Below, one piece after another: positions 1-12,204 of a DNA stretch of 64,000 nt. Source of the stretch: Methyloversatilis sp. (GTDB lineage Bacteria; Pseudomonadota; Gammaproteobacteria; Burkholderiales; Rhodocyclaceae); the NCBI GenBank assembly GCA_016791045.1, contig JAEUNO010000008.1:1-64000 (forward strand). Reading direction: 5' to 3'. The translations under genes and the position numbers were made by a program. Positions within the stretch are counted from its first letter, which is position 1. Each line of letters begins with the position of its first letter. Under the pieces are notes generated by a model. The model worked only from the letters and a program-made list of their open reading frames with translations. It did no database searches and had not been told where the DNA came from.

Positions 1-141
1 GTGCAGCGTCCGGCCTTAAGCGGCCAGAGCGTAAGATTCGTCGTTGGCGACTATCTAATTTTCGGTTGGATTTACGAGGTACTCCGACCCTCGGTATGCC
101 CTGCGCTGCTTCGCGACCCACGTCGAGACCAGGTCGCCCCC
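1..141 (-). ncRNA. ssrA: tmRNA (ssrA), 5' part, cut by window edge
   Basis: Read on the minus strand the RNA begins GGGGGCGACCTGG at 141 and runs to the window edge. The 5' end (GGGGGCGACC, then TCGACGTGGGT and GCGAAGCAGCGCAGGG) follows the conserved start of bacterial tmRNA. A resume reading frame follows TAGTC: codons from 48 down to 16 encode the proteolysis tag ANDESYALAA and then TAA, close to E. coli ANDENYALAA. tmRNA rescues stalled ribosomes and tags the nascent protein for degradation. The pseudoknots after the tag and the tRNA-Ala-like 3' end lie outside the window. It sits just downstream of gph on the same strand, with its own possible promoter. Confidence 0.95.
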
Positions 142-147
142 TCAGCA

Positions 148-176
148 CATATATGGTACCACCCGACAGCGATTAC
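148..176 (-). promoter_or_regulatory. possible ssrA promoter
   Basis: On the minus strand a TATATG box at 153-148 ends six bases before the inferred tmRNA 5' end at 141, and TTGTAA lies upstream overlapping the end of gph. Spacing (about 19) is longer than ideal, so only the -10 box is credible. Confidence 0.35.
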
Positions 177-832
177 AAGAGAGTAAGCAGTTCGAGCGGG
201 TGGTGGATGATGTGGTCGGCACCCCAGTCGCGAAAGTGCGTGCCGGTGCCGAGGTAGCCGAAGGCCGCCGTGACGGTGCGCATGCCTGCGGCCCGCCCGG
301 CCTCGATATCGCGCAGGTCGTCGCCGACGTAGATGCAGCGCGACGGGTCGACCGCCATCTCCGCGGCCGCCAGCTTCAGGCCTGCAGGGTCCGGTTTCGG
401 CACGGCAACGCTGTCGCCGCTGATGATGCTGGACGCGCGTTCGTGCAGACCAAGTTCGCGCATCAGTGGCAGTGTGAAGCGAGCCGCCTTGTTCGTGACC
501 ACGCCCCACGGCAGGCTGGCGAGTTCGAGTCGCGTCAGCACTTCACCCATTCCCTCGAACAAGCGGGTCTGGACGCACAGTGCCGTTTCGTAGATCGTCA
601 GGAACCGACTGGCGAGGGCGGCATATCGCTCGTCGTCCGGGGTGATTCCGAATCCGGCGCCGATCAGGCCGCGTGCGCCGGCCGAAGTGTGAGGCCGCAA
701 CACTTCGGGTGGCAGTTCAGGCAGGCCGGATTCGCTGCGCAACCGGTTCAGCGCGCCGCCGAGGTCAGGCGCGGTGTCGGCCAGTGTGCCATCCAGGTCA
801 AACAGCACACCACGCGTACGCAATTCATTCAT
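173..832 (-). CDS. gph: phosphoglycolate phosphatase (HAD family)
   Basis: 219 aa HAD-superfamily hydrolase that would remove phosphate from 2-phosphoglycolate formed by DNA repair or oxygenase reactions. Motif I DLDGT at residues 12-16 supplies the nucleophile and acid aspartates, motif II is the VVTNK stretch near residue 113, and motif IV GDDLRD near residue 170 binds Mg2+. The length matches the family. Its start overlaps the end of ubiG by 8 bases, the usual betaproteobacterial ubiG-gph pair, implying co-translation. Other HAD phosphatase substrates cannot be excluded, but the linkage to ubiG supports Gph. Confidence 0.88.
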   Translation of the reverse strand: MNELRTRGVLFDLDGTLADTAPDLGGALNRLRSESGLPELPPEVLRPHTSAGARGLIGAGFGITPDDERYAALASRFLTIYETALCVQTRLFEGMGEVLTRLELASLPWGVVTNKAARFTLPLMRELGLHERASSIISGDSVAVPKPDPAGLKLAAAEMAVDPSRCIYVGDDLRDIEAGRAAGMRTVTAAFGYLGTGTHFRDWGADHIIHHPLELLTLL

Positions 833-1532
833 CGCGCACGCATCGCATCAGGTAATTGACTGAGCTGTCGCGGCCGAGCGAATAGACCTGGGTCAGGGGG
901 TTGTAGCTCATTCCCATCATTTCGGCCTCGCGCAGGCCCGCTGCCCGCGCGTCCTGTGCAAGTTCGGACGGCTTGATGAACTTTTCGTATTCGTGCGTAC
1001 CGCGGGGCAGGAGGCGCAGAACGTATTCCGCACCGACGATGGCAAACAGCCAGGACTTCGGGTTGCGGTTCAGCGTCGAGAAGAACACCGTGCCGCCCGG
1101 GCGCACCATTGTGGCGCAGGCGCGTATGGTGCTCGCCGGATCAGGCACGTGTTCCAGCATTTCCATGCAGGTGACCACGTCGTACTGTCCGGCACTCTCG
1201 CGTGCGTGGTCTTCCGCCGACTGGAGCAAGTAGCGCACGTTGCGACCGCTTTCCAGCAGGTGAAGACGTGCGACCGACAGCGCCTTTTCGCTGAGATCGA
1301 TGCCGGTCACATCCGCGCCGCGTGAGGCCATGCTCTCCGACAGGATGCCACCGCCGCAACCCACGTCGAGTACGCGTTTGCCGGCTATGCCGATGCAGCG
1401 GTCTATCCAGTCGAGGCGCAGCGGGTTGATTTCATGCAGCGGGCGAAACTCGGATTCCGGGTCCCACCAGCGGTGCGCGAGCTCGGAAAACTTCTCCAGC
1501 TCGAGCGGATCGGCGTTCTGTTGAGTAGTCAT
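825..1532 (-). CDS. ubiG: ubiquinone biosynthesis O-methyltransferase
   Basis: 235 aa class I SAM methyltransferase that performs both O-methylations of the ubiquinone pathway. The family signature near residues 17-45 ([20 protein letters not shown]) is nearly diagnostic, followed by the SAM-binding motif VLDVGCGGG at 54-62 and the acidic residue of GIDLS near 79. Length equals that of other UbiG proteins. It is transcribed with gph, whose start it overlaps. It lies downstream of ompA but an intrinsic terminator at 1605-1635 separates them, so its promoter should be within 1533-1604. Confidence 0.95.
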   Translation of the reverse strand: MTTQQNADPLELEKFSELAHRWWDPESEFRPLHEINPLRLDWIDRCIGIAGKRVLDVGCGGGILSESMASRGADVTGIDLSEKALSVARLHLLESGRNVRYLLQSAEDHARESAGQYDVVTCMEMLEHVPDPASTIRACATMVRPGGTVFFSTLNRNPKSWLFAIVGAEYVLRLLPRGTHEYEKFIKPSELAQDARAAGLREAEMMGMSYNPLTQVYSLGRDSSVNYLMRCVRDE

Positions 1533-1604
1533 GTGCGTATGGACAGGGCGAGATGTGCATCGGTTGCAGGCGATGTTATACGCAGCCTCTGGAAAAGTCG
1601 GACG

Positions 1605-1635
1605 AAAAAAAGCCCTGCACGAATGCAGGGCTTTT
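1605..1635 (-). terminator. intrinsic terminator of the OmpA-family gene
   Basis: GCCCTGC (1612-1618) and GCAGGGC (1625-1631) form a 7-bp stem with loop ACGAAT. On the minus strand the stem is followed by seven U (the A run at 1605-1611). It lies 18 bases past the stop of the OmpA-family gene. Confidence 0.92.
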
Positions 1636-1652
1636 CAGATCATGGAACCCGA

Positions 1653-2393
1653 TTACTTCTGGGTGCCGATGATTTCAATATCCACGCGACGGTCAGGCTG
1701 GAGGCAGTTCACCAGCTTCTTGTTGCGGAAGTTCTCTGCGCCCATCTTCATGCAGGCGTCGCCCGTGACCGGCTGCGATTCGCCCTTACCTTCCGTGTAT
1801 ACACGGTTGGCTTCGACACCCTTGCTGACGATGTAGTCCTTGACTGCAGCTGCGCGCTTCTCGGACAGCGTCTGGTTGTACTTTTCCTTGCCGATGCGGT
1901 CTGCGTGGCCGACGGCGATGATCACTTCGAGGTCGATTGAACCAAGCTTGCTGACCACGTCGTCGATCTTGTCCTTGCCTTCTTGACGCAGCACTGCATT
2001 GTCGAAATCGAACAGGGCATCAGCCGACAGGGTGATCTTCTGTGCGGCGGGCTTCGGTGCCGGAGCCGGTGCCGGTGCCGGTTCAGCCTTCGGTGCCGGT
2101 GCGGCTACCGGAGCGGGCGGCTCGCAGACATCCTTCGGCAGAAGATCCTTGTCGCAGGCGCAGCCGACTGCGGGCACTGACGCGGCATAGGCCGGCGTCC
2201 AGAATCCGGTTCTCCAGCAGAGGCCGGTTGCGTTGCGGACGACAACGCCACGGCTGTCGATCACATACGGGACGTGGGCCTGGATCTTCGGATCGACCTT
2301 GATGTCTTCAGCCGCGAATGCATTCGAAGCAAAGCCGGCGGATGCGGCGAGCAGAGCGATGAGCAGCGGTTTTTGCGTCAGTTGTTTTAGCAT
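1653..2393 (-). CDS. OmpA-family peptidoglycan-binding protein
   Basis: 246 aa. The start at 2393 is preferred over an in-frame upstream ATG because GAGGGG lies four bases before it and it begins the signal peptide (residues 1-27, ending AFA). After cleavage come a short domain containing a conserved cysteine-rich segment (residues about 30-95), a Pro-Ala-Lys linker of about 30 residues, and a C-terminal OmpA domain with the peptidoglycan-binding NQTLSEKRA motif and the terminal DRRVDIEI stretch. There is no eight-stranded barrel of the E. coli OmpA type. It probably links the outer membrane to the cell wall and is likely abundant, in line with a strong ribosome site and terminator. Confidence 0.88.
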   Translation of the reverse strand: MLKQLTQKPLLIALLAASAGFASNAFAAEDIKVDPKIQAHVPYVIDSRGVVVRNATGLCWRTGFWTPAYAASVPAVGCACDKDLLPKDVCEPPAPVAAPAPKAEPAPAPAPAPKPAAQKITLSADALFDFDNAVLRQEGKDKIDDVVSKLGSIDLEVIIAVGHADRIGKEKYNQTLSEKRAAAVKDYIVSKGVEANRVYTEGKGESQPVTGDACMKMGAENFRNKKLVNCLQPDRRVDIEIIGTQK

Positions 2394-2531
2394 GATCCCC
2401 TCGTATGAGACTTGAATCGGTTGTAAATCGGACCCTTCGTGGATTCGCAAGATTCCGGCGGAAACGCTCCCAAAGCCTTTGCTGAAGCCACGATTACCAG
2501 CGATATCCGCTAGAACGGCAGCGGCAAGCCG

Positions 2532-3863
2532 TTATTTAATCACCTTATTTTGCCACAGCCGCCCGCGCGCCTTCAATTCGTTGTTGTGCGGGTGCAACAG
2601 AATGCCACGGCTGACGCGGGCTTGTCCTGCGACCCATACTTCGCTGACATGTTCCCGCCCTGCGGCATAGACGATGTGCGACAGCGGCGCGTAACGTGGG
2701 CATGTTTCCACTGCGTCGAACGCCACCGCACAGAGATCAGCCGATTTGCCCGGGCGGATGGACCCGATGAGGTGCTCGAGGCCGAGCGCGCGCGCGCCAC
2801 CCAGTGTTGCCATGTGCAACAGTTGAACGGCAGGTAACGCAGCTGCATCTCCCGTCGTCAGCTTGGCAAGAAGCCCCGCCTGGCGCATCTCCTGGAACAG
2901 GTCGAGCCGGTTGTTGCTGGCGGCGCCATCGCTGCCCAGGCTGAGATTCACGCCCGCGGATACCAGCGCGGCCGCGGGCGCTGCGCCGCTTGCAAGTTTC
3001 ATGTTGGAGGTGGGGCAGTGCGCCACACTTGAACCTTCGCGGGCCAGCAGCGCGATTTCGTCGCCATTAAGATGCACCGCGTGCACTGCGATCAGTCCAG
3101 GCCCGATCAGTCCAAGTCGGCGCAGACGTTCGAGCGGCCGTATCCCGTGTTGGGCGATGCTCTGCGCGATTTCGCTCTGTGTTTCGTGCACATGGATGTG
3201 GACGGGCAGGTCAAGTTGCTCGGCGAGTGTGCGGATGCGTTCGAACGTGGCGTCGCAGACCGTATAGGGCGCATGGGGCGAAAGCGTGAAATGAATCAGC
3301 GGATGGGATTTGTAGTGATCCCGCACTGCGAGCCCCCGGCTGATGTACTGATCGGCGTCGCTCGCCCAGGCGCTGGGAAACTCGATGACCACGATGCCCA
3401 GCACGGCGCGCATGCCCAGATCGATCGCCGCTTCGGCGGCCGCGTCCGGAAAGAAGTACATGTCGTTGAAGCAGGTGACGCCGCCGCGCAGCATTTCAGC
3501 GCAGGCCAGCGCGGTTCCGTCGCGGACGAAGTCGTGGCTCACATGCTCCTGCTCCGCCGGCCATATGCGCTCGCTCAGCCAGCGCATCAGCGGCAGGTCG
3601 TCCGCATAGCCGCGCAGCAGATTCATCGCGGCGTGGCTGTGGGCATTGACCAGACCCGGAATCAATACATGGTCGCCAAGCGTCCGCAGTTCACCCGGTG
3701 CGTAGCGCTGGCGTGCGTCTTCCGCCGGCAGGACATCAATGATGCGGCCGTTGCTGACCGCAACGGCGTGATGTTCGAGCACCACCCCGGCCGGTTCGAC
3801 AGGGATGATCCAGCGGGCTTCGATCAAGAGGTCGATGGCAATGGGCGCTTGCGCTGTCTGCAT
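2532..3863 (-). CDS. TRZ/ATZ-family amidohydrolase (MtaD-type deaminase)
   Basis: 443 aa metal-dependent amidohydrolase, most like 5-methylthioadenosine/S-adenosylhomocysteine deaminases and the N-ethylammeline chlorohydrolase group. Metal ligands are visible as HSH in the VNAHSHAAMN motif (H75, H77), the HVHET motif near residue 225, a later HAVHL histidine and the aspartate of GSDGAASNN near 305. The start at 3863 (MQTAQAP) gives the family length; the reading frame is open further upstream but into the gyrA promoter region. It is divergent from gyrA. The exact substrate cannot be fixed from sequence; S-adenosylhomocysteine, methylthioadenosine or guanine-like compounds are all possible. 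Confidence 0.82.
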   Translation of the reverse strand: MQTAQAPIAIDLLIEARWIIPVEPAGVVLEHHAVAVSNGRIIDVLPAEDARQRYAPGELRTLGDHVLIPGLVNAHSHAAMNLLRGYADDLPLMRWLSERIWPAEQEHVSHDFVRDGTALACAEMLRGGVTCFNDMYFFPDAAAEAAIDLGMRAVLGIVVIEFPSAWASDADQYISRGLAVRDHYKSHPLIHFTLSPHAPYTVCDATFERIRTLAEQLDLPVHIHVHETQSEIAQSIAQHGIRPLERLRRLGLIGPGLIAVHAVHLNGDEIALLAREGSSVAHCPTSNMKLASGAAPAAALVSAGVNLSLGSDGAASNNRLDLFQEMRQAGLLAKLTTGDAAALPAVQLLHMATLGGARALGLEHLIGSIRPGKSADLCAVAFDAVETCPRYAPLSHIVYAAGREHVSEVWVAGQARVSRGILLHPHNNELKARGRLWQNKVIK

Positions 3864-3963
3864 GGGTGTCGGGTGGTGGGGAGTTCGGTGGAATTCGACG
3901 AAGTCTAGTCTGTCCGGGTGACGTGCGGCGGCCCCGGGGCGAGTGCAAGCGCATGTTAAACTT

Positions 3964-4008
3964 GCGGTTTGGCTGCACAAACCGCCCGCACAGACAGCTC
4001 GCCGTCTG
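3964..4008. promoter_or_regulatory. two dyads in the mtaD-gyrA divergent region
   Basis: GCGGTTTG (3964-3971) and CAAACCGC (3978-3985) form a perfect 8-bp dyad with a 6-base loop, and CAGAC/GTCTG follows at 3991-3995 and 4004-4008. They lie 46-90 bases before the gyrA start and would be in its leader or promoter. gyrA is supercoiling-controlled in many bacteria, but no specific factor is indicated here. Confidence 0.35.
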
Positions 4009-4053
4009 ACTGGTTTCATACAACGACAGCCGCAGTCCGCCTCCCGCCCTCAG

Positions 4054-6660
<2,607 letters not shown>

Positions 6661-6667
6661 GTCTGAC

Positions 6668-7753
6668 ATGGGCGACCGCGCGTACAACTTCGGGGCTGGG
6701 CCGGCGATGATGCCGGACCCGGTGATCGAGCGGATTGCGCGCGAGTGGCAGGATTTTGACGGTGGCGGTTACTCGGCGCTTGAACTCGGGCACCGCAGCG
6801 AGCCGTTTGCCGATATTCTCGCCCGCGCGAAAGCCGATCTGCGGGATCTGCTCTCGATCCCGGATTCTCACCACGTGCTGTTTCTTCACGGCGGTGCCAC
6901 GCCGCATTTCGCGATGGTGCCGCTGAATCTGGCGCGTGAGGGGCAGAGCGCGGATTACATCCACACCGGTTACTGGTCTGACAAGGCGATGGCTGAAGCC
7001 GCACCCCTGGTGAATGTGCGCATCGCCGCCAGTGCGGCCGCAAGCGAATTCGATCGCGTGCCGGAGGAGGCGAGCTGGCAACTGGATCCTCAGGCCGCCT
7101 ACGTACACATCTGCGCCAATGAAACGATAGGTGGCGTCGAATTTGCCGACTACCCGGACACCGGCAGCGTGCCACTGGTCGCGGACATGTCCTCCAACAT
7201 CCTTTCGCGGCCGATCGACGTGTCGCGCTTCGGACTGATCTACGCCGGCGCGCAGAAGAACATCGGCCCGGCCGGGCTGGCAATCGTGATCGTCCGAGAC
7301 GACCTGCTGCGCCGTGCCCGCGCTGCGGTGCCGTCGGTGATGAACTACGCGCGCCACGTCGAGTGGGATTCGATGTACAACACACCCGCAGCGTTCATGA
7401 TCTGGGTTGCCGGTCTGGTATTCGAGCACGTGAAGAAGGCCGGTGGCGTCGTGGCGATGCAGCGTGAGAACGCGGCCAAGTCGACGCTCATCTACAACGT
7501 GCTCGATGGCTCGAAGCTGTACACGAACCGTATCCAGCCCGGGTCGCGCTCGCGCATGAACATACCGTTCTTCCTCCGCGAGCCCCGGCTGGAAACACGC
7601 TTTCTCGATGGTGCTCGCCGGCGCGGGTTGATAAACCTGAAGGGACATCGCGCAGTGGGCGGTGTGCGCGCGTCGCTCTACAACGCGATGCCGCTCGACG
7701 GTGCGCGGGCACTGGCCGACTACATGACTGAATTTGAACGCAGGTACGGTTGA
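6668..7753 (+). CDS. serC: phosphoserine aminotransferase
   Basis: 361 aa PLP enzyme of fold type I that converts 3-phosphohydroxypyruvate and glutamate into phosphoserine, and also acts in pyridoxal phosphate synthesis. The N-terminal YNFGAGPAMMP is the family signature and the PLP-binding lysine is K197 in YAGAQKNIGPAG. The start at 6668 gives the standard length. It is placed between gyrA (7 bases upstream) and pheA (3 bases downstream), the usual betaproteobacterial order, and is probably cotranscribed with the aromatic genes that follow. Confidence 0.97.
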   Translation: MGDRAYNFGAGPAMMPDPVIERIAREWQDFDGGGYSALELGHRSEPFADILARAKADLRDLLSIPDSHHVLFLHGGATPHFAMVPLNLAREGQSADYIHTGYWSDKAMAEAAPLVNVRIAASAAASEFDRVPEEASWQLDPQAAYVHICANETIGGVEFADYPDTGSVPLVADMSSNILSRPIDVSRFGLIYAGAQKNIGPAGLAIVIVRDDLLRRARAAVPSVMNYARHVEWDSMYNTPAAFMIWVAGLVFEHVKKAGGVVAMQRENAAKSTLIYNVLDGSKLYTNRIQPGSRSRMNIPFFLREPRLETRFLDGARRRGLINLKGHRAVGGVRASLYNAMPLDGARALADYMTEFERRYG

Positions 7754-7756
7754 ACG

Positions 7757-8872
7757 ATGGCATCCGATCCGACTCCCCCGACATCCACTTCCGAGCTGGA
7801 GGAATTGCTGAAGCTGCGCGATGCGATCGACGACATCGATCAGCGCGTGCTGCAACTCATTTCCGAACGGGCGCGCGTTGCGCACCGCATCGGCGAGATC
7901 AAGCAGGGCAATATCTATCGCCCGGAACGCGAAGCTCAGGTGCTGCGCCGGCTCGAAGAGAACAATCCGGGTCCGCTGCCCGGCCACGCGGTCAAGACGG
8001 TGTTCCGCGAAATCATGTCGCACTGTCTGGCGCTTGAGCAGCCGCTGACGGTTGCCTTTCTCGGCCCGGCCGGCACCTTTTCCGAAAGTGCTGCACGTCG
8101 GCATTTCGGCTCGGCGCCGGCGCTTTTGCCGCTGGCCACGATTGACGACGTGTTCCGTGCCGTGGAGGCGGGCAACGCGGCATATGGCGTCGTGCCGGTC
8201 GAAAATTCGACCGAAGGTGCAGTCGGTCGGACGCTGGACATGCTGCTCAGCACGACGCAGATGGTGTGCGGAGAAGTCATGTTGCGCGTCGAACAGAATC
8301 TGATGAGTCGCGACACGCCGTTGAATCAGGTGCGCTGCGTCTATTCCCATTCGCAATCGCTCGCGCAGTGTCATGAATGGCTCAACCGCAACTTGCCGGG
8401 TGTGCCGACAGTGGCGGTGGCCAGCAACGCCGAGGCGGCGCGTCGTGCGGCCGAGGAAGAACGTGCTGCGGCGATTGCCGGTGAGGCGGCGGCGCGTGCC
8501 TACGACCTGCATATCCTCGCCGCGAACATCGAGGACGATCCGGCGAACACCACCCGTTTCCTGGTGTTGGGCGAGCACGACGCGGGTCCGTCCGGCCACG
8601 ACAAGACTTCGCTCATCTTCACCGTCCAGAACCGTTCCGGTTCAGTCGTGCGTCTGCTGCAGCCACTGGCCGACGAGGGCGTCAGCATGACGAAGTTGCA
8701 GTCGCGACCGGTACGCGGCTTCGGCAGTGGCGGCTGGCAGTATGTTTTCTATGTCGATATCGAAGGTCATCTGAGTGAGCCGGCGGTCAGCAAGGCAATC
8801 GCCCGCATCCGCGGCGAAGCAGGTTCGCTCAAGGTGCTGGGTTCCTATCCGGTTTCGGTGAGCAATTCATGA
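7757..8872 (+). CDS. pheA: bifunctional chorismate mutase/prephenate dehydratase
   Basis: 371 aa P-protein of phenylalanine synthesis. Residues about 12-95 form an AroQ chorismate mutase helix bundle (LRDAIDDIDQRVLQLISERA), about 98-275 the prephenate dehydratase domain (FLGPAGTFSE, then VPVENSTEGAVGRTLD), and about 285-365 an ACT domain with the phenylalanine-feedback segment LQSRPVRGF. The glutamate of the usual ESRP motif is Gln here. Its stop overlaps the hisC start in ATGA, so the two are translationally coupled. Confidence 0.97.
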   Translation: MASDPTPPTSTSELEELLKLRDAIDDIDQRVLQLISERARVAHRIGEIKQGNIYRPEREAQVLRRLEENNPGPLPGHAVKTVFREIMSHCLALEQPLTVAFLGPAGTFSESAARRHFGSAPALLPLATIDDVFRAVEAGNAAYGVVPVENSTEGAVGRTLDMLLSTTQMVCGEVMLRVEQNLMSRDTPLNQVRCVYSHSQSLAQCHEWLNRNLPGVPTVAVASNAEAARRAAEEERAAAIAGEAAARAYDLHILAANIEDDPANTTRFLVLGEHDAGPSGHDKTSLIFTVQNRSGSVVRLLQPLADEGVSMTKLQSRPVRGFGSGGWQYVFYVDIEGHLSEPAVSKAIARIRGEAGSLKVLGSYPVSVSNS

Positions 8873-9966
8873 CTGTGTTCGACCGCGCAGCGGCGCATAT
8901 CCGTTCGATTTCCCCGTATCAGCCGGGCAAGCCGATTTCCGAACTGGCCCGCGAAATGGGGCTGCAAGAGTCTTCCATCGTCAAACTCGCGTCCAACGAA
9001 AATCCGCTGGGCATGAGCCCGCATGCGCGCGCAGCGGCACTGGCCGCGATCGACGAGGTGCCGCGTTACCCTGACGGCAACGGCTTCGAACTGAAGCAGG
9101 CCGTGATGCGCCATCACGACATCAACATCGATCAGATCGTGCTTGGCAATGGCTCGAACGACGTGCTCGAAATGGTGGCTCGCGCGCTTCTGGGGCCGAG
9201 GACCAGTGCCGTGTATTCGAAGCATGCCTTCGCCGTCTATCCGTTGGCGACGCTCGCCGCGGGCGCGTGCGGCATCGAGGTGCGTGCACGCGATTTCGGC
9301 TGCGATCTCGATGCAATGCGTGCGGCCGTCCGCGACGATACGCGTGTCGTATTCATCGCCAATCCGAACAACCCGACCGGCACCTTTGTTGATGCTGCCG
9401 CACTTGAACATTTTGTTGCTGCAGTGCCGGCAGATGTTCTGGTCGTGCTCGATGAAGCTTACAGCGAATATCTGCCGGAGCACCTTGCGTACGACAGCGC
9501 ACGCTGGCTGGCGCGCTACCCCAACCTGCTTGTGTCGCGCACTTTTTCCAAGGCATACGGCCTGGGGGGGCTGCGTGTCGGTTACGGCATCGGTCAGCCG
9601 CCCGTGATCGATCTGCTCAATCGCGTGCGGCAGCCGTTCAACGTGTCGAATGTGGGGCTCGCAGCAGCAGCGGCCGCACTTGCGGACCAGGACTTCGTAC
9701 GTGCATCGGCTGCAGCCAACGCAGCGGGGCTGCGCCAGATGGAAGCGTTCTTCGACGCCCAGGGCATCGAATACATCCGCTCCTACGCCAATTTCATTGC
9801 GTTCCGCGCGGGCGATGCGGCCACCGTCAACCGCCGACTGCTCGAACAGGGAGTCATCGTGCGTCCGGTCGCGGGCTACGCGATGCCGGAATGGCTGCGT
9901 GTATCGATCGGTCTCGAGTCGGAGAACGCCCGCTTCATCGATGCCCTGACAAGGGCGCGGACGTGA
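8869..9966 (+). CDS. hisC: histidinol-phosphate/aromatic aminotransferase
   Basis: 365 aa fold type I aminotransferase. The substrate loop KLASNENPLGMS near residue 40, the NPNNPTGT motif and the PLP lysine K228 in SRTFSKAYGLGGLR are all present. Placed between pheA and tyrA, this is the second HisC copy common in this clade; context suggests that it transaminates prephenate, phenylpyruvate or hydroxyphenylpyruvate as well as, or instead of, imidazole acetol phosphate. It overlaps pheA by 4 bases. Confidence 0.93.
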   Translation: MTVFDRAAAHIRSISPYQPGKPISELAREMGLQESSIVKLASNENPLGMSPHARAAALAAIDEVPRYPDGNGFELKQAVMRHHDINIDQIVLGNGSNDVLEMVARALLGPRTSAVYSKHAFAVYPLATLAAGACGIEVRARDFGCDLDAMRAAVRDDTRVVFIANPNNPTGTFVDAAALEHFVAAVPADVLVVLDEAYSEYLPEHLAYDSARWLARYPNLLVSRTFSKAYGLGGLRVGYGIGQPPVIDLLNRVRQPFNVSNVGLAAAAAALADQDFVRASAAANAAGLRQMEAFFDAQGIEYIRSYANFIAFRAGDAATVNRRLLEQGVIVRPVAGYAMPEWLRVSIGLESENARFIDALTRART

Positions 9967-9974
9967 CCGGCGCC

Positions 9975-10853
9975 ATGACCAAGCCTCTGGTCGGACGCCT
10001 GCTGGTCTGTGGTGTCGGTCTGATCGGCGGCTCGTTTGCTGCGGCATTGAAGCAGGCGAAGCAGGTCGGCGAGGTCATCGGTATCGGACGCACTGCGGAA
10101 AGCATGCAGGACGCGCTGTCGCTCGGCCTCGTCGACCGCGTCGAGACAGACTGGAGAACCGCCCTGCAGGGCGTCGACCTGGTGCTGCTCGCGATGCCGG
10201 TGGGCCAGATGGATGTCGTGATGTCGCACCTGGTGCCGCATCTGTCACTCGATACGGTGGTCACGGACGCCGGCAGCACCAAGGCCGATGTCGTTGCTGT
10301 CGCTCGAGCCAAATTCGGTTCCCGCATCGGGCAGTTCGTGCCGGGTCATCCGATCGCCGGCGCCGAAAAGAGCGGCCCGCAGGCGGCACGCGCCGAGTTG
10401 TACGACAAGCGCAGGGTGGTATTGACGCCGCTGGTCGAGAACGACGATGCCGCGATCGATCTGGTCCGCAAGGCCTGGCTGGTGTGCGGTGCCCGGGTGT
10501 CGACCACATCGCCCGAACATCACGACCGCTGGCTTGCGTCGGTCAGTCACCTGCCGCATCTGCTGTCGTTCGCGCTGGTGTCCGAACTGGCTGCGCGGTC
10601 GAACGCCGACGAGATATTCAGCCTCGCCGGCGGCGGCTTTCGCGACTTCACCCGCATCGCAGCCAGCCACCCCGAAATGTGGCGCGACATTTTCTTTGCC
10701 AATCGTGACGCGTTGCTTGCCGAGTTGACTGCGTACGAAGAAGAGCTCGCACGGTACCGCTTGCTGATCGAGCAGGGCGACGCCACCGGCATCGAGAAGC
10801 TGCTCGGCATCGCCCGAGAGGCCCGCATTGCGTGGGCGCAGCGCCAGAGTTGA
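9975..10853 (+). CDS. tyrA: prephenate dehydrogenase
   Basis: 292 aa NAD(P)-dependent dehydrogenase that makes 4-hydroxyphenylpyruvate (or arogenate to tyrosine). The Rossmann motif GVGLIGGSF sits at the N-terminus and the catalytic [10 protein letters not shown] segment in the middle, as does the SHLPHLLSF helix of the dimerisation domain. A GTG at 9963 in the same frame overlaps the hisC stop (GTGA) and has AAGGG seven bases upstream, so the true start may be four codons earlier than the ATG given. It is part of the pheA-hisC-tyrA-aroA aromatic block. Confidence 0.95.
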   Translation: MTKPLVGRLLVCGVGLIGGSFAAALKQAKQVGEVIGIGRTAESMQDALSLGLVDRVETDWRTALQGVDLVLLAMPVGQMDVVMSHLVPHLSLDTVVTDAGSTKADVVAVARAKFGSRIGQFVPGHPIAGAEKSGPQAARAELYDKRRVVLTPLVENDDAAIDLVRKAWLVCGARVSTTSPEHHDRWLASVSHLPHLLSFALVSELAARSNADEIFSLAGGGFRDFTRIAASHPEMWRDIFFANRDALLAELTAYEEELARYRLLIEQGDATGIEKLLGIAREARIAWAQRQS

Positions 10854-10908
10854 TCCGACAGCCGGGCCCACCCTCATTGCACGGTGCCGGCGGCACCTTC
10901 CAGTCATC

Positions 10909-12204
10909 ATGAAAACAGAATTTCTCGATCTTCCTCCTGCCGCCACCGCCCGCGGCACGCTGCGCCTGCCGGGTTCGAAAAGCATTTCGAATCGCGTGCT
11001 GCTGCTGGCCGCACTCGCGCAGGGCGATACCGTGCTGCACGACCTGCTGTCTTCCGACGACGTCGACCGCATGCTCGACGCGCTGCGCAGCCTGGCCGTG
11101 GATTGGCAGCACGCGGGCGGCAATGATTATCGCGTTCGCGGCACGGGTGGCCGATTCACGGTCTGCGAGGCTGACTTGTTCCTTGGCAATGCGGGCACGG
11201 CCTTTCGACCGCTGACCGCGGTGCTGGCGCTTATGGGGGGCGAGTACCGCCTGCATGGCGTGCCGCGCATGCATGAACGGCCTATCGGTGATCTGGTGGA
11301 CGCGCTGCGCCAGGTCGGCGCGCAGATCGACTATGAGGGCCAGACCGGCTTTCCGCCGCTGCGCATCCATCCGGCCCGGTTACGGGAGGTGGGCGCAGTC
11401 AGCGTACGCGGTGATGTGTCGAGCCAGTTCCTGACCGGGTTGCTGATGGCGCTGCCGCTCACCGGGCGCGCCATGCGCATCGACATCGATGGCGAACTGA
11501 TTTCCAAACCTTATGTAGACATCACGCTGGCCCTGATGCGTCAATTCGGTGTCGACGCCCGGCGCGATGGCTGGTCATCCATCAGCCTGCCTGCTGCCGC
11601 GAAGTATGTGTCGCCCGGCGAGTGCTTCGTCGAGGGCGATGCCTCTTCGGCCTCCTACTTCCTCGCAGCCGGCGCGATCGGCGGTGGCCCGGTGCGCGTG
11701 GAAGGCGTGGGGCACGATTCGGTTCAGGGCGACGTTGCGTTCGCACAGGCGCTCGAACAGCTGGGCGCGGTCATCCGCATGGGGCCGAACTGGATGGAGG
11801 CGTCCGCTCCGGCCAGCGGGCGGCTGCGTGCCTTCGATCTTGACCTGAACCACATTCCCGATGCGGCGATGACGCTGGCCATCTGCGCGCTGTTTGCCGA
11901 CGGTCCGAGCCGGCTGCGCAACATCGCCAGTTGGCGGGTCAAGGAGACCGACCGCATTGCCGCGATGGCGATCGAACTGCGCAAGCTCGGTGCCACGGTG
12001 GAGGAGGGCGCCGATTATCTCGCGATAACCCCGCCCAGGGCCTTCATCGCCGGTGCATCGATCGACACCTACGACGATCACAGAATGGCCATGTGCTTCT
12101 CGCTGGCTACGCTGGGCGGTGTGCCGCTGCGCATCATGGACCCCGGCTGCGTCGCCAAGACTTTTCCCGACTACTTCACTCGCTGGGCGGAGGTGGCGCG
12201 ATGA
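10909..12204 (+). CDS. aroA: 3-phosphoshikimate 1-carboxyvinyltransferase (EPSP synthase)
   Basis: 431 aa shikimate pathway enzyme that joins PEP and shikimate 3-phosphate. The N-terminal [10 protein letters not shown] binds shikimate phosphate, [11 protein letters not shown] is the PEP/glyphosate loop of the class I type, and DDHRMAM near the C-terminus is a second family signature. The start at 10909 is the only ATG giving a standard N-terminus. Its stop overlaps the cmk start by 4 bases (ATGA). Confidence 0.97.
   Translation: MKTEFLDLPPAATARGTLRLPGSKSISNRVLLLAALAQGDTVLHDLLSSDDVDRMLDALRSLAVDWQHAGGNDYRVRGTGGRFTVCEADLFLGNAGTAFRPLTAVLALMGGEYRLHGVPRMHERPIGDLVDALRQVGAQIDYEGQTGFPPLRIHPARLREVGAVSVRGDVSSQFLTGLLMALPLTGRAMRIDIDGELISKPYVDITLALMRQFGVDARRDGWSSISLPAAAKYVSPGECFVEGDASSASYFLAAGAIGGGPVRVEGVGHDSVQGDVAFAQALEQLGAVIRMGPNWMEASAPASGRLRAFDLDLNHIPDAAMTLAICALFADGPSRLRNIASWRVKETDRIAAMAIELRKLGATVEEGADYLAITPPRAFIAGASIDTYDDHRMAMCFSLATLGGVPLRIMDPGCVAKTFPDYFTRWAEVAR

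Noticed and set aside
1..186. 61-codon plus-strand ORF open at the window edge
   Set aside because: It lies opposite tmRNA, whose structure and tag explain the sequence.
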